From: Rhodobacteraceae bacterium SB2
Lineage (GTDB): Bacteria; Pseudomonadota; Alphaproteobacteria; Rhodobacterales; Rhodobacteraceae
Direction: 5' to 3'
Length of the DNA stretch: 64,000 bases
Assembly (NCBI GenBank): GCA_001642945.1
Contig: LGRT01000026.1
Coordinates: 1-64,000 of the forward strand
The notes beneath the pieces are model-generated. The model was not told the DNA's origin. It did no database searches and saw only the letters and a list, made by a program, of their open reading frames with translations. The position numbers and the translations under genes were made by a program. Below, in pieces: positions 8,400 through 18,015 of the stretch (position 1 is its first letter; each line of letters opens with the position of its first letter).

Positions 8400-8701
8400 A
8401 ATCCAGCACTGCAAATTTCTCTCGCCCTGTCAGGGAACCGTTAGGTGATCATCGGCTTGAAAAAATTACTGGTTTAGTGTCGTTCTAATGTTCTTTCATT
8501 CGAAGTCCTCTTTTGCTTGAGAATTGCATTTTTCTATCTTTAACAAATGGTTAGAGATCGCTGTTTAAGTGCGTGCGCGAAAGAAGCATCTCATCATATT
8601 TAGCTAAAAATATTCTTGCTAATTTTGAATTTGGTTATTCGTTTAGTTTAAACGCCATAGCTCAAACACGATACCGCACTGCGACTGAGGCTGAAAAGAA
8701 A
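8400..8701. other. Gap between convergent genes
   Basis: About 300 bp of AT-rich sequence between the Sel1 gene and the ABC ATPase gene, which converge here. No convincing hairpin terminator or small gene was seen. Confidence 0.5.
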
Positions 8702-9769
8702 TTATAGTGCAGGCAATAAAACCGGCCCCGTCTCGAACAACCCGAGATGGATTTCTTCATCGATCGATAACGGGTTATTCACATCGTCATGCACCGCAAA
8801 AACATCTAAACCTCCAATATGTAAGCTGTATTCCATGCGATTGCCCACATAGGTGGCTTTGCGCACCGTGGCCTTTATGCCGGCCTTAGCTTTAATATCT
8901 AAACGCGATGGCCGTACCGCAAGCGTCGCGGGGCCCGCGCTACGCCCATTGGCTGGCAATTTATGCACAAACCCTCGGACATCAATTTTAGCCATCTCGT
9001 TTGAAACATCTATCACCTCGCAGGGGATTAAATTGGCCTCGCCAATAAAATCTGCAACAAAATGATTTGCTGGTGCATCATATAGCTGCCTTGGAGATCC
9101 TATTTGTGCAATTGAGGCGTTTCGCATAACCACGATCTCATCCGAGACGGCCAGCGCCTCTTCTTGATCATGGGTGACATAAATCACCGTTAAGCCAAGG
9201 TTTTGCTGAATTTCGCGTATTTCTTCGCGCACTTGCCGCCGCAATTTTGCATCTAAATTTGACAAAGGTTCGTCGAATAAAAGCACTTGCGGTTCCAGCA
9301 CCAAGGCACGCGCAACCGCAACGCGCTGTTGTTGCCCGCCCGATAATTCGCTTGGCAATCTATCGCCATAGCCTGAAAGCCCAACCAACTCGAGCCCCGC
9401 GCTGGCCCTCTCAAGCGCTTCAGGTTTCTTAAATCCAGAAAAATTCAACCCATAAGAGACATTTTCCAACACGCTCATATGAGGGAATAGAGCATAGGAT
9501 TGAAATACCATCGACACATCACGATCGGTGGCTGGCAATTTTGTGACATCAAGCCCTCCAATCATAATTTTGCCTTTGCTGGCCATTTCCAAACCTGCAA
9601 TCATCCGCAAAGTCGTTGTCTTACCGCATCCAGATGGCCCCAAAAGCGTGACCAGTTTACCCGCCTCAATATTGAGATTGATAGAATCCACAGCGACCAC
9701 ATCTTTTCCATAAATTTTGGTAACGTCATGAAAGGAAACAGGTGCTGCATTACTCTTAATTCCGACCAT
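8702..9769 (-). CDS. ABC importer ATPase (PotA/FbpC/AfuC type)
   Basis: 355 residues: an N-terminal ATPase domain with Walker A GPSGCGKTT, Q-loop near FQSYALFPHMS, signature LSGGQQQRVAVARAL, Walker B VLLFDEPLSNLD and switch His in YVTHDQEEA. A C-terminal TOBE-like domain follows (VADFIGEANLIPCEV onward). It energises the permease encoded 12 bp upstream. With that fused permease and the solute-binding protein it forms a complete three-gene operon in the order SBP, permease, ATPase. The family covers Fe3+, thiamine, polyamine, phosphonate and sugar-phosphate importers; the ATPase alone does not decide. Confidence 0.92.
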   Translation of the reverse strand: MVGIKSNAAPVSFHDVTKIYGKDVVAVDSINLNIEAGKLVTLLGPSGCGKTTTLRMIAGLEMASKGKIMIGGLDVTKLPATDRDVSMVFQSYALFPHMSVLENVSYGLNFSGFKKPEALERASAGLELVGLSGYGDRLPSELSGGQQQRVAVARALVLEPQVLLFDEPLSNLDAKLRRQVREEIREIQQNLGLTVIYVTHDQEEALAVSDEIVVMRNASIAQIGSPRQLYDAPANHFVADFIGEANLIPCEVIDVSNEMAKIDVRGFVHKLPANGRSAGPATLAVRPSRLDIKAKAGIKATVRKATYVGNRMEYSLHIGGLDVFAVHDDVNNPLSIDEEIHLGLFETGPVLLPAL

Positions 9770-9781
9770 GTTTTATTCTCC

Positions 9782-11980
9782 TTAATTGGCCCGACGGCCA
9801 ATTTTTGTTTTACCGACAAGAAGCTGCAAAAGACCAACCGCGCTTAGCATTACAAAAATCAACGTAGTCGAATACGCTATCGCAAGTCCGTAATCATTGT
9901 TTTCAACCCGTCCAATAATATAACTGGTGGCCATGTCATATTCGGCTGAAACTAGAAAAATCACCGCAGAAATAGCGGTCATGGCGCGCACAAAGCTGTA
10001 GACAAGCGCGGCTAAAATCGCAGGCCTCAGCAGTGGCACGATGATTTTACGAAATGTTTGCCAAGAATTTGCCCCCAAGGTGAGCGAGCTTTCATCCAAA
10101 GATTTGTCCAATTGGCTCATCGATGCGATGCCAGCGCGCACGCCCACAGGCATGTTGCGAAACACGAAGCTGACAATCAGAATAATTCCAGTGCCGGTGA
10201 TTTCGATCGGCGGCACGTTAAAGGCCAGAATATAACTGACGCCAATCACGGTGCCTGGAATTGCAAAGCTGAGCATCGTGCCGAATTCAAAGCTATTTTT
10301 TCCCGCAAAGTTCTGGCGCGTTAAAAGATACGCAGTGATAATGCCAACGATTGCGGTTAAGGGCGCTGCGATCGCGGCGATTTGAAGGGTGGTGAAAAAA
10401 CTATCCCACGCAGCGCCCGTCCAACGGATTCCGCTTTCAGACAAACGAACCGAAAAGGCTGTGATATAATGTTTAAAGGTAAGGGCATTACGAACCCCCC
10501 ATAATTCGACAAAACTGCCATATAGGATCATCACGTAGATCAAAGCGCTAAACCCGGCCCAGAGGCAAGCCATACCAGTAACGGGCAGAGAGACGGCGCG
10601 GGGCATTAAGGGATGAACACCGGTATCCCCTTTTCCGGTGACAGTGGTGTAACTTTTTTTGCCAAGCCATCTGCGTTGCGCGTAAAAGGCCGATAACGTA
10701 AAGAACAACAAGATGATCGCCAGAACAGCGGCGCGTCCTTGATCATATTGCGCGCCCACGATGGTAAAAAATATCTCAGTTGAAAGCACATCATAATTCC
10801 CCCCCAACACCAACGGATTTCCAAAATCGGCCATGCTTTCGATAAAGCCCAGTAAAAACGCATTGGCGAGTCCGGGCCGCATCAAGGGCAGCGAAACTGT
10901 TTTAAAAACCTGCCACTTGGAGGCGCGAAGCGTTTGTGCAGCTTCCTCCATCGAGGGCGACACACCTTCGACAACCCCAATCAGAACGAGAAAGGCGATA
11001 GGTGTGAAGGCCAGAATTTGCGCAATTAAAATGCCCGGCAGGCCATAAAGCCAACGCGTCGGGGCCACGCCGAAAAGATCTGCAAAAAACACCGTTACAG
11101 ACCCAGACAGGCCGAATAGTAAAATTAAGGCCAGACCAATAACGAAGGGCGGCGTTACGATTGGCAGAACGGTTAAAGCTCTCAAGAGCTTTTTGTATCT
11201 AAAGCCAGACCTGGTAACCACAAGGGCAAAAATCAACCCCAGAACGGTGGTGATCACCCCCACCAATATGGCAAGAAAAAGTGAATTCCAAGCTACGCCG
11301 CACCGAGTCCCATAAAAACAGCCCAAGCCCCAAATGCGATCATCAAATAATTTTGAGAAGAATATAACGATGGAATAGCTTTGATCCTCTGCGATAAAGG
11401 CGGTGATCAGCATGGTTGCAATTGGGAAAAAAACGAATGTTGCAACGATTGCAATCACGCCTCCGATCGCGGAAACGACAAAAATATCACCATTCACCGC
11501 TCCCCTCGCGGCAATCCCCTGCGTTAAAAGAAAAAGGAAGGCAGATGCCACCATCAATCCGCCATAGCCCATCCCATATTGGCGGTCTCCTAACTCTCCG
11601 AAGACCTGGGATAAAATGGGATAGTTAAAGCCGCGTATTCCAATGCCAAAGCCTTGAGCAGTCAGATAAGCAAGTCCGCCTGCTCCAGACAGGATCAATA
11701 ACCGGGAATACCAAAGGTCGTTCCTATGGGACTTCAAAATCAAAAGGGGAAATGCCAAAAACAGAAGCAGTGGCGCGAGCCAAAGTTTTTCAGCTTGCAA
11801 AATTAAGATCGCGGCAGGTGCGTAATCCGCGTCAAAAGGATAACCATCAACCAGCCATAAAAAAGAAAAGAACCCGTCTTCCACACCATACCAGGGAAAA
11901 ATAAAAAAGCCGATCCACCCGATGGCTATCCAGAGGATAAGGGTCGGGTGGATCTGTTGTTTAGCAGTGGACTTTTGCAT
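9782..11980 (-). CDS. Fused ABC importer permease (FbpB/AfuB type), 732 aa
   Basis: A large inner-membrane protein with two binding-protein-dependent permease modules, as in FbpB/AfuB, giving both transmembrane halves in one chain. EAA-like cytoplasmic loops are visible: EEAAQTLRASKWQVFKTVSLP (~355-375) and ESSLTLGANSWQTFRKIIVP (~650-670). About 200 N-terminal residues form additional transmembrane segments ahead of the first module. The start is 3 bp after the stop of the solute-binding-protein gene, so translation is coupled. The family handles ferric iron, hexose phosphates or phosphonates. Confidence 0.92.
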   Translation of the reverse strand: MQKSTAKQQIHPTLILWIAIGWIGFFIFPWYGVEDGFFSFLWLVDGYPFDADYAPAAILILQAEKLWLAPLLLFLAFPLLILKSHRNDLWYSRLLILSGAGGLAYLTAQGFGIGIRGFNYPILSQVFGELGDRQYGMGYGGLMVASAFLFLLTQGIAARGAVNGDIFVVSAIGGVIAIVATFVFFPIATMLITAFIAEDQSYSIVIFFSKLFDDRIWGLGCFYGTRCGVAWNSLFLAILVGVITTVLGLIFALVVTRSGFRYKKLLRALTVLPIVTPPFVIGLALILLFGLSGSVTVFFADLFGVAPTRWLYGLPGILIAQILAFTPIAFLVLIGVVEGVSPSMEEAAQTLRASKWQVFKTVSLPLMRPGLANAFLLGFIESMADFGNPLVLGGNYDVLSTEIFFTIVGAQYDQGRAAVLAIILLFFTLSAFYAQRRWLGKKSYTTVTGKGDTGVHPLMPRAVSLPVTGMACLWAGFSALIYVMILYGSFVELWGVRNALTFKHYITAFSVRLSESGIRWTGAAWDSFFTTLQIAAIAAPLTAIVGIITAYLLTRQNFAGKNSFEFGTMLSFAIPGTVIGVSYILAFNVPPIEITGTGIILIVSFVFRNMPVGVRAGIASMSQLDKSLDESSLTLGANSWQTFRKIIVPLLRPAILAALVYSFVRAMTAISAVIFLVSAEYDMATSYIIGRVENNDYGLAIAYSTTLIFVMLSAVGLLQLLVGKTKIGRRAN

Positions 11981-11983
11981 TAT

Positions 11984-13006
11984 TTATTGGGGAAGAACGG
12001 ATACGTCATCATCCCATTTTTTCAAAAGCCGCTTTCTTTCGCTTGAAGATCCATATTTCTTGAAGTTGTAGTCAATCAGTTTGATCGACGACATATCCGG
12101 TGCGCTTGGAGAGGTTTTTGCCCCTGTATTCGACGGCACTTGGAACGCGTTCACTTCTAACGCCAGGTTTTGCGCTTCGGCAGTCAGGGCCCAATCGTAA
12201 AAGGCTTTGGCTTCATCCATATTGCGCGCGCCATCAACAATCGACATTGACCCGATTTCATAACCTGTACCTTCGCAGGGAGCGACAACTTTCACAGGAA
12301 AGCCCGACACCGCTTGTTTCACCGCATCATGCATGAAGACGATACCAATGGTGTTTTCACCACGACCCGCTGCCTTGATCGGTGCAGAGCCTGATTTTGT
12401 ATATTGGTTTATATTAGAATGCAGCCCTTTCATGAATTCAAAACCCTCATCTTCACCAAAGATCTGAACCATAGACGCCAGTGTTGTATAAGCGGTTCCC
12501 GATGAGTTCGGGTTCGCCATTTGCACATGGCCTTTATATTCAGGTTTCAAAAGGTCTTTCCAGCAGCCTGGTTCTGGCAAATTATTGGCTGCCAAAAGCT
12601 CGGTGTTGTAACCATAGCCCAAGGCCCCCGAATAGATTCCGATCGTTTTGTTGCCAGCGCTTTCCGCCTGGCTGATCGCCCAAGGGTGTAATTGATCGCG
12701 CATGGGTGACATATATTCAGCGGTGAGGCCTTCTTCTGCAGCTTGAAGATGAGGATCGCCAGTACCACCCCACCAGACATCGCCCTTAGGGTTCGAGGCT
12801 TCCGCGCGGATCTGGGCAAATGTTTCACCGGATGATTTTCGGGTCATATTTACATTTATTCCGGTGGCATCTTCAAAACTGCGCGCCATCAATTGGCACC
12901 AATCTTCTTGTGCACTGCAGTAAAATGTAAGTTTTGCAGCACTTGCAGCGCTTGCTGAAATGGAGAGGCCCATAACGCCCGCAACAATAAGTGTATTAAA
13001 TTTCAT
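11984..13006 (-). CDS. Periplasmic solute-binding protein (AfuA/FbpA family)
   Basis: 340 residues with a signal peptide (MKFNTLIVAGVMGLSISASA, cleavage after AASA) and the family-1/6 binding-protein pattern: KLTFYCSAQEDWCQL, the conserved VWWGGTGDPHLQAAEEG, and GYGYNTELL. It resembles proteins labelled Fe(III)- or hexose-phosphate-binding AfuA. Tyrosines in GALGYGYN could bind metal, but I cannot assign the ligand. GGGAGGG lies seven bases before the ATG. First gene of the operon; no Fur box was recognised upstream. Confidence 0.88.
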   Translation of the reverse strand: MKFNTLIVAGVMGLSISASAASAAKLTFYCSAQEDWCQLMARSFEDATGINVNMTRKSSGETFAQIRAEASNPKGDVWWGGTGDPHLQAAEEGLTAEYMSPMRDQLHPWAISQAESAGNKTIGIYSGALGYGYNTELLAANNLPEPGCWKDLLKPEYKGHVQMANPNSSGTAYTTLASMVQIFGEDEGFEFMKGLHSNINQYTKSGSAPIKAAGRGENTIGIVFMHDAVKQAVSGFPVKVVAPCEGTGYEIGSMSIVDGARNMDEAKAFYDWALTAEAQNLALEVNAFQVPSNTGAKTSPSAPDMSSIKLIDYNFKKYGSSSERKRLLKKWDDDVSVLPQ

Positions 13007-13211
13007 ATTATTCCCTCCCAGTGAATTTTGATTTTTTTTGTGAGCTTAAAGGCCCATGAGAACCCAAACAACCATGGTTAAATTTACATTGCAACAGAAT
13101 ATTTAACAAAACAACATTTCAGAATTGGCCTCTGATTTAACACCGTTTAAAAGATAAAATTATCGTAAGGGCTATGTATTAGCAGTGCGTCCAGCGACGA
13201 GGCATTAAGCA

Positions 13212-13595
13212 TTAAGAGGGCAACTTAAGCTCCCACACCTTAGCGATGTGGCTTATTTTCTCACCATCAAAATGAATTGCATACACATAATCTGTCTTCA
13301 TAAACATTGGCTCTGGACCGATGATCACATTGCCCCGTATTTCAGCATAAATGAGCACAATATCCTTATCGCGATCATAGGCTTCGGCTTTCACTTCAAC
13401 TTCAACATTGTCATCAAACATTGCTGACGCCTCGGTCATCCAATCGCAATAGATATCTAGACTATCTACGCCATCAAGGGTTTCAGAATCGGTCTCAAAG
13501 GACGCATCCGTATGACAATATGCCTGGCAGTCTTTCCAACCTTTGCCATAGTCACATGCTTCAAAAAATGCTCGCGCCGTGCTCAGCCTAGTCAT
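13212..13595 (-). CDS. SnoaL-like/NTF2-fold protein, 127 aa
   Basis: The start at 13595 (MTRLSTARAFFEACDYGKGW) is chosen because GAGG lies six bases upstream; the frame extends to 13628 without such a site. The pattern of N-terminal helices, YCHTDASFETDSETLDG, IYCDWMTEASAMFDDN and strands ending SHIAKVWE is that of SnoaL/ketosteroid-isomerase-like cone folds. No catalytic residue can be assigned. It is a single-gene unit, one of several SnoaL-like proteins here. Confidence 0.75.
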   Translation of the reverse strand: MTRLSTARAFFEACDYGKGWKDCQAYCHTDASFETDSETLDGVDSLDIYCDWMTEASAMFDDNVEVEVKAEAYDRDKDIVLIYAEIRGNVIIGPEPMFMKTDYVYAIHFDGEKISHIAKVWELKLPS

Positions 13596-14056
13596 AAGCA
13601 ACCTCTCTATTAAACCAGCATAGCGCAACGCAGACAGATGTGAAGTCTTTACTTATAGTAGAAAAAGCCTCCCTATCTTAGGGTTTAAGTGGGCCAAATA
13701 GTGGCTGAACCCATCCCAAAAAAATGACATATATTTTGCCCCGACAGGACATTCAAAGGACAAGGCTTGAAAATTTGGACATAATTTTGACATGTTCAAA
13801 GCTGAATTGGCATCAGCGCCCAAAGCAATGGCGATCATAAGCGATAATCAAGCGTATCACATTTAACGGATCTCGCATTGGCCCCCATGTGCGCGTCAGA
13901 CCTGCATTTAGCCAACTAAGTCAGATAAAGAATAAACACAATATTTGACGCTTATGCAGCTGATAAATTCAATTTTTATCTCGTTTTTAGTTGTGTATAT
14001 CTATCAACAGCCAAGTGATCTCTTTACTTGGTATCGACATATGCAAAAGGTGTGAC
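13596..14056. other. Divergent intergenic region
   Basis: About 460 bp between the SnoaL-like gene and the aminotransferase gene, which diverge here, so it should carry both promoters. No specific operator or hairpin was recognised. Confidence 0.5.
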
Positions 14057-14974
14057 ATGAATTTTTCGGCAGGAGCGGCATGGATGAACGGGCAGATTAT
14101 ACCTGTTTCAGAAGCCAAAATATCTGTTTTTGATTGGGGCTTAACGCGCTCTGACATCACCTATGACGTGGTTCACGTATGGGAAGGCGCGTTTTTTCGG
14201 ATAGAAGATTATTTAGATCGTTTTGAAGTTTCAATGAAAAAAATGCGTCTTGATGTGGGTATGGACAGAAGCGCCATTCGAAATGCTTTGATTGAGTTGG
14301 TCGCAACCTCCGGATTACAATCCGCCTATGTGTCTATGGTGGCCTCACGCGGAACGCCCCTAATTCCCGGCACGCGTGACCCAAGGGGCTGCAGAAACCA
14401 TTTTTATGCTTGGGCGGTTCCATTTATTTGGGTGATACCAGAGGCTGTCGCAAAACGCGGCGCGCATATTTCCGTTGCGCGGGGTTCGCGGCGAATTCCA
14501 TCAAATTCGGTTGATCCCACGGTAAAGAATTATCATTGGGGCGATATGACAGCGGCGTTATTTCAAGCCTTAGATGCTGGATATGACACCACGGTTTTAC
14601 TGGATCATAATAATCTGGTGACCGAAGGACCGGGGTTCAACATATTTGCAGTGATTAACGGAAAGGTTGTCACACCAAAATCAGGAATGCTTGAAGGAAT
14701 TTCCCGCAAAACTGTGTTAGAAATCTGCGCCGCATTGGATATCCCCTGCGCGGCAACGGATATCAGCGAAGAGGCGTTTATGAATGCCGAAGAAGTTTTC
14801 ACAGCCACCACCGCCGGGGGGCCGGTTCCGGTTACGCGCGTAAATGGGCGCATTTTTGGAAATGACGCAATTGGCCCCCTCACAGCAAAGATCTTACACA
14901 CTTATTGGGACTGGCATAAACGTGAAGATTTGGCGTTAAAGATCCGCTACACTCCTATGAGCGAATTGACTTGA
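14057..14974 (+). CDS. Class IV (fold-type IV) PLP aminotransferase
   Basis: 305 residues from the ATG at 14057 (MNFSAGAAWMNGQIIPVSEA), preferred because AAGG precedes it; the open frame begins at 13991. It carries family marks of branched-chain/D-amino-acid and (R)-amine transaminases: ISVFDWGLTRSDITYDVV, the PLP Lys in DPTVKNYHWGD, NLVTEGPGFNIFAV, and the phosphate-binding ATTAGGPVPVTRVNG. Cytoplasmic PLP enzyme. Substrate specificity (branched-chain 2-oxo acids, D-amino acids or amines) is not certain. Transcribed alone, away from the SnoaL-like gene. Confidence 0.88.
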   Translation: MNFSAGAAWMNGQIIPVSEAKISVFDWGLTRSDITYDVVHVWEGAFFRIEDYLDRFEVSMKKMRLDVGMDRSAIRNALIELVATSGLQSAYVSMVASRGTPLIPGTRDPRGCRNHFYAWAVPFIWVIPEAVAKRGAHISVARGSRRIPSNSVDPTVKNYHWGDMTAALFQALDAGYDTTVLLDHNNLVTEGPGFNIFAVINGKVVTPKSGMLEGISRKTVLEICAALDIPCAATDISEEAFMNAEEVFTATTAGGPVPVTRVNGRIFGNDAIGPLTAKILHTYWDWHKREDLALKIRYTPMSELT

Positions 14975-15274
14975 AATGCGATTGGAACGCGAAGCGGCTT
15001 CAAGGCAGAAAAGGCCGGCTGCATGGCTAAACCCGCCTTCAAAATATCGCAAGAATACTAGGAAAAAACCAGTTTTTTAAACGATCATAATATGCCTGTC
15101 GGTTTCATCTAACCCATAGATTTTCATTTCTTAAGGCATGCAACCTAAAACATTACCCAAACGACTCTTTATCATGGATAGCAGCTTTGGTGATTTGAAT
15201 TTATGACTAGAATCTAGGGCAAACCAAACTCTCATGATACTATGAATAAAAAGCTATCTGATGAGATGCTTAAA
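14975..15274. other. Gap between convergent genes
   Basis: 300 bp between the convergent aminotransferase and HMG-CoA-lyase-like genes. No small gene or strong terminator was recognised. Confidence 0.45.
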
Positions 15275-16237
15275 TTAGTGCGAAATATTACGGCGGAAGG
15301 CATTTAAGCTGCCAGCATGGATCAATTCACTGGGAAGCTGATGTCCAACAATATCTTCTGCCAATCGCCCAGCTTCTATCAGCGCCTCTAAATTTACTCC
15401 GGTTTCAATTCCTAATTCTTCACAAAGTAAAACGAGTTCTTCAGTGCAAATATTACCAGCCGCTTTTGGCTGCCCAGCAAATGGACACCCGCCTAAGCCC
15501 GCAACCGTAGAGTCAAATCGGTGAATTCCCATTTTTAACGCAGCATATGCATTTGCAACGGCTAAACCCCGAGTATCATGAAGGTGAAGGGATATCTGCA
15601 TCTCAGGCCACTCATTGCGCACTTCGCCTAAGACACTTTCAACTTTGTGAGGGGATGCCCAACCCATTGTATCTGCCAAAGAGAAATCTGTGATCTTAGC
15701 ACCTGTCTCTTCCGCTATTCGCATTCCATCCTTCAAAGTATCCACAACGCAATTTGGCGTAATATCACCTTGATAATTGCATCCAAAAGCTGCCATCACT
15801 CCTATATTATTCACTCTGATCTTATGATCAAAATGGGCTGCGGTATGCCGTTTCATGGCCGCCAAATTCTCAATGTGGGATCTATTTAAATTTTTCTGGG
15901 TAAACCCTTCCGAAGCCGTTAGCGAAATTGAACCAGATAGCGTTAACTTATTTTTATATTCGAGCGCTCGGTCCAAACCCTTCCTATTAAAATAGAGCCC
16001 CGTGTAATTCACACCCTCGATTGCAGTAAACCCATCAACCACATCTTCTGCGTCTGCCCAACCCGGCACCAACCGCGGACTTACGAACGAGCAAACTTGA
16101 ATATTTTTCAAACCAGTATGCGATAAAGCATCGACAAGCTTTATTTTCTGGGTGGTCGATATCGGACCAGGTTCAATTTGAAACCCTTCTCGCGGTCCCT
16201 CTTCATAAATTTCGACAAAATTTGGTAAATCAGAAAT
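15275..16237 (-). CDS. HMG-CoA-lyase-like protein with apparent AUU start
   Basis: The N-terminus is only complete if translation starts at an ATT codon at 16237, seven bases after AAGGAGG; no ATG, GTG or TTG lies in frame there. This gives 320 residues beginning (M)SDLPNFVEIYEEGPREGFQ. The next in-frame ATG (16111) would delete the first TIM-barrel strand and its catalytic residues. Visible marks are GPREGFQIE (the family norm is GPRDGLQNE, so catalytic Asp is Glu here), the metal ligands in LHLHDTRGLAV, and the loop GLGGCPFAG with the active-site Cys. Expected chemistry is retro-aldol cleavage of a 3-hydroxy-3-methylacyl-CoA, releasing acetyl-CoA or a related product. Divergent from the CoA-transferase gene. 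Confidence 0.85.
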   Translation of the reverse strand: MSDLPNFVEIYEEGPREGFQIEPGPISTTQKIKLVDALSHTGLKNIQVCSFVSPRLVPGWADAEDVVDGFTAIEGVNYTGLYFNRKGLDRALEYKNKLTLSGSISLTASEGFTQKNLNRSHIENLAAMKRHTAAHFDHKIRVNNIGVMAAFGCNYQGDITPNCVVDTLKDGMRIAEETGAKITDFSLADTMGWASPHKVESVLGEVRNEWPEMQISLHLHDTRGLAVANAYAALKMGIHRFDSTVAGLGGCPFAGQPKAAGNICTEELVLLCEELGIETGVNLEALIEAGRLAEDIVGHQLPSELIHAGSLNAFRRNISH

Positions 16238-16470
16238 AAGCCAACCTCCTTAAATTGCGCATGGCTTGAAATTATTAAACGTCACAGAAGCGAGTATATC
16301 AGCTGTTCTATAATGCGTCATTCAAATAACAAAATTATCGAATGTAAGGAGCGTTTAAAAAGAAAGGAAATCATGCTAGATCAATTTCAAATGACAAATA
16401 TCGAATAATCAGAGAAAAACATGGGCCTTGCATTAGTCCGAGAGTATCAAATCTTTGCTGGCACTTCAAA

Positions 16471-17649
16471 ATGGCCTTGAAAGGCATCCGTGTAATAGAA
16501 TTCTGTCATATGGTCATGGGGCCAACCTGTGGTATGATCTTAGGTGACCTTGGAGCCAACGTTATAAAAGTAGAGCCTTTAAGTGGGGATACAACCCGCC
16601 GGCTAGAACATGGCGGCGCCGGTTTCTTCGCCTCATATAACCGCAATAAGCGCTCTATTGCGCTTGATTTAAAATCGCCGCAAGGGCTTGAGATTGCTAA
16701 AAAACTGGCAAGCGGCGCCGATGTTGTAATTGAAAATTACAGGCCCGGTGCCCTTGAAAAACTTGGGCTTGGCTACACAGAACTAAGCAAGAATAATGCG
16801 GGCCTAATTTATTGTTCGTTAAAAGGCTTTCTAGAGGGACCATACGCAAATCGAACAGCACTTGACGAGGTGGTGCAGGTGATGGCGGGTCTTGCTTATA
16901 TGACAGGACCAGAGGGTAGGCCTTTACGCGCTGGAGCATCTGTTATTGATATTATGGGCGGGATGTTCGGAGTTATCGGCATCCAAGCGGCGTTGATACA
17001 GCGCGCCCTTACTGGAAAAGGGCAGGAAGTAAAAGCTGCTCTTTACGAAACAACCGTCCATGTGGTTGCACAACATATGTTACAATTTGCAACCACGGGT
17101 GTGCCATCTGCACCGATGCCCGAGAGCGCGAGAGCGTGGGCTGTGTATGATACTTTTGTAACGAAAGACGCTAAGCAAGTGTTCATTGCAATTGTCAGCG
17201 ATAAACACTGGAAACTTTTCTGTGAGGCATTTCGGCGCAAAGATTTGCTAAATGATCCCTCCCTTGCGACAAACAATCAGCGATTAGTTGCGCGCGATCG
17301 AATTCAACCGCTGTTGCAGAAATTGTTTAGCGCAATGACCCAGGCCGATTTAATGGCTATATGTGAACGCATAGGGCTCCCATTCGCGCCGATCACCAAA
17401 CCACATGAGTTATTTGAGGACCCTCACCTTAATCAATCGGGTAATCTGCTGAACATCACCCTACCCCATGGCCGCGGGAAAGCCCAAGTCCCCGGTCTCC
17501 CTTTAACCTTGGATGGACTTCGAACGGAAATCCGCCACGACTTGCCTGAGGTGAACGAACACGGTCGCGAGATTCTTGAAGAGTTGGGATACTCAAAGCT
17601 TCAAATACATGAAATCATCTCAGAAATGGGCAAAATGGAGCACGATTAG
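16471..17649 (+). CDS. Class III (CaiB/BaiF) CoA-transferase
   Basis: 392 residues with the interlocked-dimer family signatures: GIRVIEFCHMVMGPTCGMIL, LGANVIKVEPLSGD, FFASYNRNKRSIALDLKSP, DVVIENYRPG and the likely catalytic Asp in TALDEVVQVMAGLAYMTG. It moves CoA between carboxylic acids in the cytoplasm. Its divergent partner is the HMG-CoA-lyase-like gene and the downstream genes are a TAXI-TRAP importer. I infer a pathway of uptake, CoA activation and C-C cleavage of an organic acid (for example a 3-hydroxy-3-methyl- or citramalate-type acid). The ribosome-binding site is weak. Confidence 0.88.
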   Translation: MALKGIRVIEFCHMVMGPTCGMILGDLGANVIKVEPLSGDTTRRLEHGGAGFFASYNRNKRSIALDLKSPQGLEIAKKLASGADVVIENYRPGALEKLGLGYTELSKNNAGLIYCSLKGFLEGPYANRTALDEVVQVMAGLAYMTGPEGRPLRAGASVIDIMGGMFGVIGIQAALIQRALTGKGQEVKAALYETTVHVVAQHMLQFATTGVPSAPMPESARAWAVYDTFVTKDAKQVFIAIVSDKHWKLFCEAFRRKDLLNDPSLATNNQRLVARDRIQPLLQKLFSAMTQADLMAICERIGLPFAPITKPHELFEDPHLNQSGNLLNITLPHGRGKAQVPGLPLTLDGLRTEIRHDLPEVNEHGREILEELGYSKLQIHEIISEMGKMEHD

Positions 17650-18015
17650 CACTTCTGAGGCGCCAATTTGAAAACGTTAAAAACTCCGCATAGCTGATCT
17701 CTTTAAATTGCGCAGCACATGGTTGCTTCGAGCCGAACCTGAAAAACACTGCAAGGCGCATAAATATCTGCCATGCAACCTACCTATTGTTCTTCTTGGC
17801 GAACGCTCTTCAACAGCGTTTCCATTGCAAAACGGCCAAGGGTGTTCGAAGCCATGGGGCTGGCCCGCGCGATGAGATTTTGAGATTACTGGCGCTTAAC
17901 AGTGCTGCTCATGCAAATAAGTCTGTTAGATAGGTTGAAGTCAGAGATTAGAACTGGCTTATTAGGGCAGCCCTGAATCGGGCAAAGAACTGATATGCTT
18001 TCTGGGAGGAAACTC
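17650..18015. other. Gap upstream of the TRAP operon
   Basis: About 365 bp between the CoA-transferase and the TAXI gene, likely holding the TRAP promoter. GGGAGGAAACTC immediately precedes the ATG at 18016. No operator was recognised. Confidence 0.45.

Noticed and set aside
13653-13838. 61-codon minus-strand frame upstream of the SnoaL-like gene
   Set aside because: No ribosome-binding site and low-quality composition; lies in a likely divergent promoter region.
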